In this document: piece after piece, positions 36,464 to 46,832 of the stretch | Position numbering within the stretch: position 1 is the stretch's first letter | Layout of the letters: the number at the start of each line of letters is the position of its first letter | DNA from: Methylobacterium platani | GTDB lineage: Bacteria > Pseudomonadota > Alphaproteobacteria > Rhizobiales > Beijerinckiaceae | Reading direction: 5' to 3' | Assembly (NCBI RefSeq): GCF_001653715.1 | Contig: NZ_LWHQ01000006.1 | Span: 62,001 to 126,000 of the forward strand | Length of the DNA stretch: 64,000 nucleotides | The notes under the pieces: model-generated | Seen by the model: the letters and a program-made list of their open reading frames with translations, nothing else | Told to the model about the DNA's origin: nothing | The model's database searches: none | Position numbers and translations under genes: made by a program

Positions 36464-36857
36464 ACAGGAACCGCTCCCAAACGCATGATGTCACGATCAT
36501 ATTTTTGGGCACGGGATCCCCTCTCCAGGCGATGCCGGGCTTGCCCGGTATCGCTGCAAGGTGTGGGAGAGGGGTAGGGGCGATCGAAGATCGCGCGAGG
36601 GTGGCTCGGTTCAGTGTGAAACTGAGAGCGTCGAGCTGCGCAGCTCGACGGATCAGGGTCCTTGCGGAAGCCGAGCCACCCTCACGCGGGATCTTCGATC
36701 CCCTGTCCCCTCTCCCAAACGGGAGAGGGGGACCCGTGCCAGTGCGAAGACCGATTTCGAGATTGCAGCGTATGAAGACGATCACCGCCTCGTTTTATCC
36801 GCCAGAGGCTTCAAAGCCGGTGACCGAATAAGATTCTCGAACAAGGAGACGACCCCG
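36464..36857. other. purL-bolA intergenic region carrying palindromic repeat copy 1
   Basis: The gap starts with a weak terminator-like hairpin (ATGAT...ATCAT at 36485-36500 followed by ATTTTT), then repeat element 36513-36735, then about 120 bp that end in AAGGAGA before bolA. No gene is visible here. Confidence 0.6.
36513..36735. repeat. Intergenic palindromic repeat element, copy 1 (extended subtype)
   Basis: Two long complementary arms, about 36564-36612 (GGGAGAGGGG...GAGGGTGGCTCGG) and 36668-36715 (CCGAGCCACCCTC...CCCCTCTCCC), flank a variable core that has its own hairpin (GTCGAGCTG/CAGCTCGAC at about 36630-36650). The 3' end carries a CCCCTCTCCC/GGGAGAGGGG hairpin; at the 5' end the matching hairpin is interrupted by a 36-bp stretch holding a CCGGGC/GCCCGG stem. 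Both arms include the extra ATCGAAGATC block. The same design occurs at 46544, 50057 and 56574. Confidence 0.85.
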
Positions 36858-37094
36858 ATGCCGATGGATGCCCGCGAGATCGAGGCGATGATCAAGGAGG
36901 CCCTGCCCGACGCCACGGTCGAGATCCGCGACCTCGCCGGCGACGGCGACCACTACGCCGCCACCGTCGTGTCGGCGGCGTTCAAGGGCAAGTCGCGGGT
37001 GCAGCAGCACCAGATGGTCTACGGCGCGCTCCAGGGGCGCATGGGCGGGGTGCTGCACGCCCTTGCCCTGACCACGGGCGTGCCTCAGGATTGA
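36858..37094 (+). CDS. bolA: BolA family protein
   Basis: The product has 78 residues from ATG 36858, preceded by AAGGAGA. It has the BolA fold: an N-terminal helix AREIEAMIKEALPDATVEIRDLAGDGDHYAATVVSAAFKGKSRVQQHQMVYGALQ, with the conserved GDGDHY loop and the H in QQHQMVY that coordinates a shared Fe-S cluster. BolA proteins pair with CGFS monothiol glutaredoxins in iron-sulfur trafficking and iron signalling, and grxD follows two genes on. The position next to purL is the usual alphaproteobacterial arrangement. Confidence 0.92.
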   Translation: MPMDAREIEAMIKEALPDATVEIRDLAGDGDHYAATVVSAAFKGKSRVQQHQMVYGALQGRMGGVLHALALTTGVPQD

Positions 37095-37128
37095 CGCCCT
37101 AGGATCGACGCCCTCGGAGGGCCGCCGC

Positions 37129-37650
37129 ATGGACGAGATCCGCACGGATCAGCCGAGCCTCTACGACGAGGATGTCGTCGCCTGGGCCGAGCAGCAGGCG
37201 GCGGCCCTCCGCGCTCTCGGGGCGCGCCCCGACCTCTCGAACGCCCTCGACTGGGACAACGTCATCGAGGAGTTCGAGAGCGTGGGGCTGTCGGAGATCA
37301 GGGCGGTCGAAAGCGCCCTCCGGGCCATGCTGGTCAACCTCCTGAAGTACTTCTCGACCCCGACCGCGCAGTCGATGCGCTCCTGGCCGGCCGAGATCGT
37401 CGCGTTCCACGCGACGAGCAGTCGGCGCTATACGCCATCAATGCGGCAGCGGATCCGCTGGAACGGCCTCTGGCGCGACGCGGCGAAGCTCGCCGCGGCC
37501 GAACTGGCAGTCTGGGGTAAGCTGCTGGCCGTCGGGCTGCCCGACGAGAACCCGTTCACGCCCGAAGAGCTGATGGGCGAGGATTTCACCCTCCACTGGG
37601 CGCTCCTGCGCCTCGCCTCCATCTTGCAAAACCCGAACGACCATCACTAG
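37129..37650 (+). CDS. DUF29 family protein
   Basis: This 173-residue protein has the DUF29 pattern: SLYDEDVVAWAEQQAAALRAL at the start, DWDNVIEEFESVGLSEIRAVESALRAMLVNLLKY in the middle, and helical C-terminal parts with PFTPEELMGEDF. The function is unknown; DUF29 genes are often multicopy and near toxin-antitoxin or mobile regions. It is inserted between bolA and grxD, 34 bp after bolA and 25 bp before grxD, so it is co-transcribed. This interrupts the normally adjacent bolA-grxD pair. Confidence 0.88.
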   Translation: MDEIRTDQPSLYDEDVVAWAEQQAAALRALGARPDLSNALDWDNVIEEFESVGLSEIRAVESALRAMLVNLLKYFSTPTAQSMRSWPAEIVAFHATSSRRYTPSMRQRIRWNGLWRDAAKLAAAELAVWGKLLAVGLPDENPFTPEELMGEDFTLHWALLRLASILQNPNDHH

Positions 37651-37675
37651 CTAGAGCCCACACAGGGGTAGAGCC

Positions 37676-38014
37676 ATGACCGACGTCAACAGCCGCATCG
37701 AGACCGAGATCAAGTCCCAGGACGTGGTGGTGTTCATGAAGGGCACGCCGCAATTCCCGATGTGCGGCTTCTCGGGCCAGGTGGCCCAGATCCTCAACTA
37801 CCTCGGCGTGCCGTTCAAGGGCGTGAACGTGCTCGAGGACATGGAGATCCGCGAGGGCATCAAGGCCTTCTCGCAGTGGCCGACCATCCCGCAGGTCTAC
37901 GTCAAGGGCGAGTTCGTCGGCGGCTGCGACATCACCCGCGAGATGTTCCAGTCCGGCGAGCTGCAGCAGATGCTGACCGAGAAGGGCATCGCCACCAACA
38001 CCGCCGCGGCCTGA
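37676..38014 (+). CDS. grxD: Monothiol glutaredoxin (Grx4 type, CGFS)
   Basis: The protein has 112 residues with a thioredoxin fold. The active site is [21 protein letters not shown], the CGFS signature of class II glutaredoxins. [19 protein letters not shown] gives the cis-proline and glutathione-binding loop (GGCD). It binds a [2Fe-2S] cluster between two monomers or with BolA and delivers clusters to target proteins. The preceding SD (GGGTAG) and the terminator that follows mark the end of the purL-bolA-grxD group. Confidence 0.95.
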   Translation: MTDVNSRIETEIKSQDVVVFMKGTPQFPMCGFSGQVAQILNYLGVPFKGVNVLEDMEIREGIKAFSQWPTIPQVYVKGEFVGGCDITREMFQSGELQQMLTEKGIATNTAAA

Positions 38015-38041
38015 TCGCGAATCCCGGGACGGACGACGAGG

Positions 38042-38065
38042 AAGGGCGCGCGAGCGCCCTTTTTT
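38042..38065 (+). terminator. Intrinsic terminator after grxD
   Basis: AAGGGCGC (38042-38049) and GCGCCCTT (38054-38061) pair over 8 bp with a GCGA loop and continue into a run of T (38060-38065). It starts 28 bp past the grxD stop. Confidence 0.88.
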
Positions 38066-38137
38066 CGTTGTCCGTACGGCGAACCCGGCCTGCCGCCGGT
38101 GCGTCTACCCTCAGACGACGGCGTGCGGGACGGCGAC

Positions 38138-39034
38138 ATGCGGGACGTGATCATCGTGGGCGGGGGGCCGGCGGGCCTGTCCGCCGCCCTCATCCTCGGG
38201 CGCTGCCGGCGCCGGGTGCTGCTGATCGATGCCGGCCACCCGCGCAACGCGGTGACACCGCGCATGCACGGCTTCCTCGGCCGCGACGGGCGCGGGCCCG
38301 GCGCCTTGCGCGACGAGGGCCGCCGGGAGCTCGCCGCCTACGACACCGTCGAGGTCTGGGACGGGCGCGTCGTCGACGCGGTGCGGTCGCCGGACGGCTT
38401 CCGGGTGGTGATGGAGGACCAGCGCCGGGCGGACGGCCGCCGGATGATCCTCGCCACCGGCCTGCGCACCGACCTGCCGGCGATCGAGGGGTTCTCGGAG
38501 TTCTGGGGCCACGGCGTCCATCACTGCCCCTATTGCGACGGCTACGAGAACCGCGACCGGCCGCTCGCCGTCTACGGCCCGGGCGACGCGGGCAAAGGTC
38601 TCGCCCTCGAACTGACCGCCTGGAGCCGCGACCTCACGCTCTGCACCGATGGGCCCTGCGACCTCGACCCCGCGGAGCGCGACCGCCTCGCCCGCCACGG
38701 CGTCCGGATCGAGGAGCGCAGGGTCGCCCGGCTCGAGGGCGAGGACGGGCGATTCGCGAAGGTCCGCCTGCGCGACGGCGAGGCGCTGGCCTGCGGCGCC
38801 CTGTTCTTCACCACCGGGCCCTGCATTCCCTCCCCCCTCGTCGAGCGGCTCGGCTGCGACCTGTCGCGCAAGGGCACGGTGCCGACCGGCGACTACGAGG
38901 AGACGAACGTGCCGGGCCTCTACGTGGCGGGGGATGCGTCGCGGCGCGTCCAGCTCGCCATCGTCGCCGCCGCCGAGGGCGCCATGGCGGCCTTCGCCAT
39001 CAATACCGAGCTCCTGCGCGAGGATACCCGCTGA
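38138..39034 (+). CDS. Thioredoxin reductase-like FAD-dependent oxidoreductase
   Basis: The 298-residue protein begins MRDVIIVGGGPAGLSAALILGRC (FAD-binding GxGxxG). The central part has HHCPYCDGYENRDRPLAVYGPGDAGKG, with a redox CxxC like that of thioredoxin reductases, and the C-terminal part has the FAD motif NVPGLYVAGDASRR. The NADP-binding loop GPGDAGKG replaces the usual GGGDSA, as in the compact alkyl hydroperoxide/thioredoxin-reductase-like proteins of unknown partner. A GTG at 38099 opens the same frame, but ATG 38138 matches the domain start. No thioredoxin gene is adjacent. Confidence 0.87.
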   Translation: MRDVIIVGGGPAGLSAALILGRCRRRVLLIDAGHPRNAVTPRMHGFLGRDGRGPGALRDEGRRELAAYDTVEVWDGRVVDAVRSPDGFRVVMEDQRRADGRRMILATGLRTDLPAIEGFSEFWGHGVHHCPYCDGYENRDRPLAVYGPGDAGKGLALELTAWSRDLTLCTDGPCDLDPAERDRLARHGVRIEERRVARLEGEDGRFAKVRLRDGEALACGALFFTTGPCIPSPLVERLGCDLSRKGTVPTGDYEETNVPGLYVAGDASRRVQLAIVAAAEGAMAAFAINTELLREDTR

Positions 39035-39249
39035 TTCGCCGGGGCGCTCCCGCACCAGCATAGAGCCAGGACAGGATTCCTCCATCCGCCCCCGCGCCGC
39101 CGGCGGACCAATCATGCGGCAGCATCAGGCACTTGGCACCCCGGGCGGGGCCCCTCCCGCACCCGGATGAGCGAACAATCGTCCTGTCAAGACTTTATCG
39201 CACGGCGAAGGTTTGTTAGCCTTTATTGGACATCACGGGAGGGGCGCCC

Positions 39250-39432
39250 ATGATAGCGTTGGCGCAGGCATGGCGGGCCGGGCTCACCCGGCGCACGCAG
39301 CGCACGGCCATGGTCCGCGAGGCCGTAGGGGTCCGGGGCGAGCCGGAGCCGCCCGAGCATCACGAGCTCACCGCGCGGGAGCTGATCCGCATGGCCCAGT
39401 CCGCCCGGGCCGCCACCGAGGCCCGCGGCTGA
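39250..39432 (+). CDS. Small hypothetical protein (60 aa)
   Basis: The ATG at 39250 is preceded by GGGAGGGG at 5-6 nt. The product MIALAQAWRAGLTRRTQRTAMVREAV... is basic in its first half and ends with PEHHELTARELIRMAQSARAATEARG, an amphipathic helix. There is no signal or membrane segment, and I do not recognise the family. It stands alone after the flavoprotein gene. Confidence 0.55.
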   Translation: MIALAQAWRAGLTRRTQRTAMVREAVGVRGEPEPPEHHELTARELIRMAQSARAATEARG

Positions 39433-39887
39433 CCGGAGCGTCCGCGAGGAGATCTCGGACCCTCGCCTCGCACGCGCGGACGGCGCCTCGCGGCGATCGT
39501 CGGACGCGAGCGGCCGGGCCCGTGCAACACATGGCCGTCGCGACCGCGGAACCGTTTCCCGGCGCAACGGGTTGGGAAGCATCCGGCGCGACGAGCGGCC
39601 CTGACGACCGGGCGCCCGGCCTCCTGATTCGCTGCAATGCAGGCAGACCCAGCGTGCACCGCACAATGCCCGGCGTGCGTTGGCGCACCGCGATCCTCCG
39701 GTTGCAAAGCTAGACGCTTGGGCATCGCTGCGCGAGGCCACCTCCATCTTTGGGTGGTGGGCTCGAAGTTTTCCTTGCGCGGCGATGCGCGGTGCGGAAC
39801 TGTCTGAGTTCTTCGCCGTTACTGTTCCTCAAGCGTGAGTACTGCGTACCCCCCACCAGCCACGGGCCGCGCGCCCGGGGGACCACC
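39433..39887. other. Intergenic region without a supported gene
   Basis: 455 bp, high GC until about 39700, then slightly AT-richer near 39760-39850 (possible promoter for the 39888 gene). A small stem CCACC...GGTGG lies near 39740-39760. ORFs of 61-174 codons here have skewed composition and no features. Confidence 0.35.
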
Positions 39888-40079
39888 ATGCCCGACTTCG
39901 AGTCACGGAACCTCGACGACACCGAAGGCCTCGCCTGCCTCGCCGAGCTTCTCCATCCCACCAAGGCCGCGCAGACCGAGGCGAAGGCCCGCGGCCGCCG
40001 GCGTGCGGCGGCCGGCTTCCTGCCGGCCAAGGAGCCCGCGCCGGCCGATCCGGAGCCGCAGGCGCTGCAGCACGCCTGA
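39888..40079 (+). CDS. Small hypothetical protein (63 aa)
   Basis: The ATG at 39888 follows a GGGGGACC stretch. The product MPDFESRNLDDTEGLACLAELLHPTK... has an acidic N-terminus, a basic central patch (KARGRRRAAAGFLPAK) and an Ala/Pro tail. It lacks membrane or signal features and I do not recognise it. It converges on the 40093 gene with a 13-bp gap, so the two stops nearly touch. Confidence 0.5.
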   Translation: MPDFESRNLDDTEGLACLAELLHPTKAAQTEAKARGRRRAAAGFLPAKEPAPADPEPQALQHA

Positions 40080-40092
40080 TTCGGCGTCGCGC

Positions 40093-40998
40093 CTACCAGG
40101 CCTGCGGGGTGATGAGCCCCTTGCTGGTGACCACGACCCAGCTCCTGCCGCGGCGCTCGATCGCCTCGACCCGACCGGCACCGGGCAGCGTGTCGCCCGG
40201 GCCGACCTCGACCAAGCGGCGGTTGCGGTTCTCGATCATCGCCACCCCGTCGTAGACGTCGCGGAGGATCCAGGTCTCGATGGTGGCCGGCTTCGCCTTG
40301 TCGGCGGGCTTGTCGGGCAGGCTGCCGGTCAGGGCCGGCTCCGCCGCCGCGACGTGCCTTTGCGCCGTGGGACCGGGCGCGACCGGGCTCGCCACCGCGG
40401 CGGGAGCGGCGGCCACCGGCACCGGAACCGTCGGCGCCGCGGCGACCGGCGCCTGACGCTTCTCCAGCTTGTCCGTGAGGGCCGCGAGGCGGACCGCCTG
40501 CTCGCGGTCGGCGTGCTCCTGGCGCTCGGCCATGGCGGCGAGGCGGTCGGCCACGGCCACGACCTTGCCGGCGAGGTCGGCTTCCTGGCGGTGCAGCCGC
40601 TCCAGCCGCTCGGAGACCTGCCCGAGGCGGGCGCCGGTCTCGACCCGGCCCTTGTCGGCGGCCTCCTGGGCCTGTGCTGCGCGGTCGCGCAGGAGCGAGA
40701 GATCGGTGGTGAGGCGGGTCGCCTCGGTGGCCCCGGTCTCGACCCGGCCCGAGAGCCGTGCCCACTCGGCCTGCGGGATGCCGGCCCCGCCGCCCTGGGC
40801 GGCGTTCATCAGCGCCACCGTGGCGCCGCCGGCGAGCGCGCCGATGCAGGCCGCACAGAGCAGCCCGGCCGCGGTCGTCGTCTTCAGCTTCGGGTTCAGC
40901 CACGAATGCGGCCGGGAAAGCCCGGCCGGGGCCGCGGAACCGCCTGTCGTCGAGGGTGCCGCGGCCGGCGCGGCGGCGACGTCGTTCTGATCCACCAT
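40093..40998 (-). CDS. Membrane-anchored coiled-coil protein, unknown function
   Basis: The protein has about 301 residues from ATG 40998 (an upstream ATG at 41040 adds 14). A cytoplasmic Ala/Pro-rich N-terminus is followed by one membrane span near residues 45-65 (TTAAGLLCAACIGALAGGATVALM). A heptad-like helical region then spans about residues 80-190 (RLSGRVETGATEATRLTTDLSLLRDRAAQ...). A proline/alanine linker and a small C-terminal domain complete it (ETWILRDVYDGVAMIENRNRRLVEVGPGDTLPGAGRVEAIERRGRSWVVVTSKGLI). The end resembles small SH3-like domains of envelope proteins such as PilP, but this is only a shape match. The stop converges on the preceding small gene. Confidence 0.7.
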   Translation of the reverse strand: MVDQNDVAAAPAAAPSTTGGSAAPAGLSRPHSWLNPKLKTTTAAGLLCAACIGALAGGATVALMNAAQGGGAGIPQAEWARLSGRVETGATEATRLTTDLSLLRDRAAQAQEAADKGRVETGARLGQVSERLERLHRQEADLAGKVVAVADRLAAMAERQEHADREQAVRLAALTDKLEKRQAPVAAAPTVPVPVAAAPAAVASPVAPGPTAQRHVAAAEPALTGSLPDKPADKAKPATIETWILRDVYDGVAMIENRNRRLVEVGPGDTLPGAGRVEAIERRGRSWVVVTSKGLITPQAW

Positions 40999-41098
40999 GA
41001 CCCGAGCTTCCCAGAAATCCAGGAAGGTTTGGGTAACCATGTTTGGTTAACCGGTGGTTATCGGGCGGCCCGGACCGTCAGGCCCGGGCCGCCGCCCC

Positions 41099-42052
41099 TC
41101 ACGCCAGCGCCGGCAGCACCCGCTCGATCTCGGCCCGGTGCGGCTCGAGGAAGGCCGGCAGCTTCAGGTCGGCGCCCAGGGCCTCCGCCGGCTCGTCGGC
41201 GGAAAAGCCCGGATCGTCGGTGGCGATCTCGAACAGCACGCCGCCGGGCTCGCGGAAGTAGACCGAGCGGAAGTAGTTGCGGTCGCGCTGCTCGGTCACC
41301 TGCAGCCCGAGCGCCCCGGCCCGCTCCGCCATCGCGGCTTGCGCCGCATCGTCCGCCGCCCGGAAGGCGACGTGGTGCACCGAGCCGCCGCCGGAGCGGC
41401 CGGGCAGGAAGTCGCCGGCCTCCCGGAGCGTGACGGACGCTCCGAGCCCGGCCGTGCCCCGATAGCGGGTGAGCGCGCCCTCGCGCCCGGTCTCCGAGAA
41501 GCCGAACACCTCGGTCAGCACCCGGGCGGTGGGAGCGGCGTGGCGCAGCATCAGCGTGACGCCGTGGAAGCCCCGCACCGCGTGCTCGGGCGGCACCTCG
41601 GACCCGCTCCAGGCCGGCTCGGCCTCGGCACCCGGCACGCCGACGAGGGCGAGGCGCATCCCGTCGGGGTCGCGGAACGGCAGCACCGTCTCGCCGAAGA
41701 CCTTGGCCGGCGCCTCGAAGGCGATGCCCGCCGCGACCAGGCGATGCGTCCAGTAGCCGATCGAGCCCTCGGACACCCGGAACGCCGTCTCCTCGGTCTG
41801 CCCGACCCCGACCCGGCCCGGGGCGACGTGCTCCCAGGGGAAGAAGGTCAGGATGGTGCCGGGCGCGCCGTCCGCGTCGCCGTAATAGAGGTGGTAGGTG
41901 CCGGGATCGTCGAAATTGACGGTCTTCTTCACCAGCCGCAGCCCGAGGACCCGGGTATAGAAGTCGAGGTTCCGGCGCGCCGGGCCCGAGATGGCGGTGA
42001 CGTGATGCAAGCCCGCCGAGACGATGCCGGCGGAGGTGGCGGTCGTGGTCAT
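41099..42052 (-). CDS. Ring-cleaving dioxygenase, glyoxalase/VOC superfamily (MhqO-like)
   Basis: The 317-residue protein contains two VOC domains. The first has GLHHVTAISGPARRNLDFYTRVLGLRLVKKTVNFDDPGTYHLYYGD with a metal His, and the second has VRGFHGVTLMLRHAAPTARVLTEVFGF, GGGSVHHVAFR and SVYFREPGGVLFEIATDDPGF (metal His and Glu). This matches MhqO/LinE-type ring-cleaving enzymes that open hydroquinones or catechols; the true substrate is unknown. It is divergent from a LysR regulator, which probably controls it. Confidence 0.87.
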   Translation of the reverse strand: MTTTATSAGIVSAGLHHVTAISGPARRNLDFYTRVLGLRLVKKTVNFDDPGTYHLYYGDADGAPGTILTFFPWEHVAPGRVGVGQTEETAFRVSEGSIGYWTHRLVAAGIAFEAPAKVFGETVLPFRDPDGMRLALVGVPGAEAEPAWSGSEVPPEHAVRGFHGVTLMLRHAAPTARVLTEVFGFSETGREGALTRYRGTAGLGASVTLREAGDFLPGRSGGGSVHHVAFRAADDAAQAAMAERAGALGLQVTEQRDRNYFRSVYFREPGGVLFEIATDDPGFSADEPAEALGADLKLPAFLEPHRAEIERVLPALA

Positions 42053-42131
42053 GGCCGGTGGCTCCTGGAGGGCGATCCGTCGGGACCGCCGCGATGGAGG
42101 CAATCTAGGACTTGCCCCGACGGCCAGAAAT

Positions 42132-42157
42132 AGAAACAATCGAAACCCATCGTTTCT
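42132..42157. promoter_or_regulatory. Palindromic operator candidate between dioxygenase and LysR genes
   Basis: AGAAAC (42132-42137) and GTTTCT (42152-42157) flank a 14-bp spacer in the only AT-richer patch of the 129-bp divergent region. LysR proteins bind such dyads next to their own start; the LysR start codon is at 42182. Confidence 0.45.
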
Positions 42158-42181
42158 GCAAGAAGCCTCCTGGGAGCCGCC

Positions 42182-43141
42182 ATGGCCCTGCCCGATTTCG
42201 AGGCCTGGGCGATCTTCGCCCGGGTGGCGCAGACCGCTTCGTTCTCCCGCGCCGCGACCGAGCTCGGCCTGTCGAAGGCGACGGTCTCGAAGGCGGTGAG
42301 CCGGCTCGAACGGCGCCTCGGCGCCGCCCTCCTGCACCGCACCTCGCGCCGTCTCGCCCTCACCGAGGCCGGGCGCCTCGCCCTCGACGGCGCCGCCCGC
42401 ATCCTGGCGGCCGGCGAGGCCGCGGAGGCCGAGGCCCTGGCGCAGTCGGCCTCGCCGCGGGGCCTCGTGCGCCTCGCCGCCCCGATGTCGTTCGGGCTCG
42501 CCCACGTGGCGCCGCTTCTGCCCGACTTCCTCGCGGCGCACCCGGACGTCGCGGTCGACCTGCACCTCAGCGACGCGCAGGTCGACCTCGTCGGCGGCGG
42601 CTTCGACCTCGGCCTGCGCATCGCGGCGCTCGCCGATTCGAGCCTGCGCCTGCGCCGCCTCTGCGCCGTCGGCCGCTCGCTGGTGGCAGCCCCCGCCTAT
42701 CTCGACCGGGCCGGGCGGCCCGGGCATCCGCGCGAGCTCCAGAACCATGCCTGCCTCGGCTACGCCTACCTGCCGAACCCGGAGCGCTGGCACTTCCACG
42801 ACGCGACCGGCGCGGAGGCGACCGTGACGCCGGCCGGGCGGCTGCGGGCGAACAACGCCGACGCGCTGACCCCGGCGCTCCGCGCCGGCCTCGGCCTCGC
42901 GGTGCAGCCCGACTTCCTGGTCTGGGACGACCTGCGCGCCGGGCGGCTCGAGCGGGTGATGCCGGGCTGGTCGCCGCCGCCGGTCGGGCTCAACCTGCTG
43001 ATGCCGCCGGGTGCCGCCCGGCCCGCCCGGGTCACCGCCCTGGTGGCGTTCCTGGAACGGCGGCTCGCCGCAGCCCCCTGGGCGAGCGACACGCCCCGGG
43101 CGAGCGGCGCGACGGCCGGTGACAGAATGGCCGACCCGTAA
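42182..43141 (+). CDS. LysR-family transcriptional regulator
   Basis: This 319-residue protein begins with a winged helix-turn-helix: [59 protein letters not shown]. The substrate-binding domain follows, with [35 protein letters not shown] and [21 protein letters not shown]. It shares a divergent promoter region with the ring-cleaving dioxygenase, so it most likely regulates that gene in response to quinones or aromatic compounds; that role is inferred from arrangement. Confidence 0.93.
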   Translation: MALPDFEAWAIFARVAQTASFSRAATELGLSKATVSKAVSRLERRLGAALLHRTSRRLALTEAGRLALDGAARILAAGEAAEAEALAQSASPRGLVRLAAPMSFGLAHVAPLLPDFLAAHPDVAVDLHLSDAQVDLVGGGFDLGLRIAALADSSLRLRRLCAVGRSLVAAPAYLDRAGRPGHPRELQNHACLGYAYLPNPERWHFHDATGAEATVTPAGRLRANNADALTPALRAGLGLAVQPDFLVWDDLRAGRLERVMPGWSPPPVGLNLLMPPGAARPARVTALVAFLERRLAAAPWASDTPRASGATAGDRMADP

Positions 43142-43347
43142 CAATGTGGCTTTACAACGCCGCCGGAATCGTCGAGGGGGCGCATACGACCTTCGTCGTA
43201 GGCCGCAAGGCGGAGAAGCGCGCGCGGCCGTCCCCTCGCGTGTTAGACTAGGTCGTTGATATCACCGCAGTTTTTTGCATCCGGGCCGGTTCCCACCGCG
43301 ACCGAAAGGTGCTCTAAGCTCGGACCGGGACCCGGAGGAAGAGTACG

Positions 43348-43617
43348 ATGAAGTTCCGCGTCGAGGTCGATTGCACCCCGGTCGAGGCCCGCCAGTTCGT
43401 TGGACTTCCCAACGTGGAACCGATGCAGGCGGCGGTGATGGCCGAGGTCGAGCGGCGCATGCTGGCCGAGATGGACCGGTTCTCGCCCGACGCGATCATG
43501 CGCAGCTGGTTCTCGGTCTTCCCGCAGAATGCCGATCAGATGCAGAATCTTTTCCTCAAGATGTTCCAGCAGGGGTTCGGCGGCTCGACCGCGCCGACGG
43601 CCAAGTCCGACTCGTGA
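43348..43617 (+). CDS. DUF6489 family protein
   Basis: The 89-residue product starts at ATG 43348 after CCGGAGGAAGAGTACG. It reads MKFRVEVDCTPVEARQFVGLPNVEPMQAAVMAEVERRMLAEMDRFSPDAIMRSWF. The N-terminal part (EVDCTPxEARxFxGLPxVxPMQ) is diagnostic of DUF6489, a small soluble alphaproteobacterial family of unknown function that resembles phasins in amphipathic helix content. It stands 203 bp before aceE on the same strand. Confidence 0.85.
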   Translation: MKFRVEVDCTPVEARQFVGLPNVEPMQAAVMAEVERRMLAEMDRFSPDAIMRSWFSVFPQNADQMQNLFLKMFQQGFGGSTAPTAKSDS

Positions 43618-43819
43618 TGTCGGCCGCGCTTCGCGGTGGTTCCGGTTTCCCGCACTGCACCGATGCAGGCGATGCGAACCGCCGGAACGCCCGCGACCGT
43701 CGCATCGGCTAAAGCCTTGCAATCCTTGATGAGCTGCGAAAGCATAGCGGTGGCACGAACGATGCTGACGCCTGCGGCAGCTCGGCCCACCAAACGAGTA
43801 TGACCTTAGGGAGGACAAC

Positions 43820-46477
<2,658 letters not shown>

Positions 46478-46832
46478 TCGGCTGAGACGCGCGAGGCCGC
46501 CTCTCCCGGATGCCCCAGGGGTGGTGTCCGGGACAGGATAAGGCGCGGGGCTCCCCTCTCCCGAGTGGGAGAGGGGCCGGGGGTGAGGGTGCTACGGTCC
46601 TGAATCGGGCTCGTGACGTCGTGCTGACAGCGGAGCGGAACGGTTCAGTGTTCTGCGGAACCGTAGCACCCTCACCCCTACCCCTCTCCCACTCGGGAGA
46701 GGGGATCCCGCGTTTCGTTCTCAAAGGGATTCGCCCTGACGACCCTGCGGATGTCAGGGAATGGGGCGCCTCGCGCGCCAAGAGTTCCATCTGCATAAAA
46801 TATCTTGAGCGAATAAACTGGGAGAGTGCGCA
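46478..46832. other. aceE-aceF intergenic region with repeat copy 2
   Basis: 355 bp inside the pyruvate dehydrogenase operon. It contains repeat element 46544-46712 and then about 120 bp leading to GGGAGAG before the aceF GTG; an AT-rich stretch near 46795-46830 could be an internal promoter. No gene is seen. Confidence 0.6.
46544..46712. repeat. Intergenic palindromic repeat element, copy 2 (short subtype)
   Basis: 169 bp with the full symmetric design: end hairpin CCCCTCTCCC-GAGT-GGGAGAGGGG, arm CCGGGGGTGAGGGTGCTACGGT, variable core with an AACGGTTC/GGAACCG-type dyad, arm ACCGTAGCACCCTCACCCCT, and end hairpin CCCCTCTCCC-ACTC-GGGAGAGGGG, framed by CGCGGG...CCCGCG. It lies between aceE and aceF. 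Confidence 0.88.
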
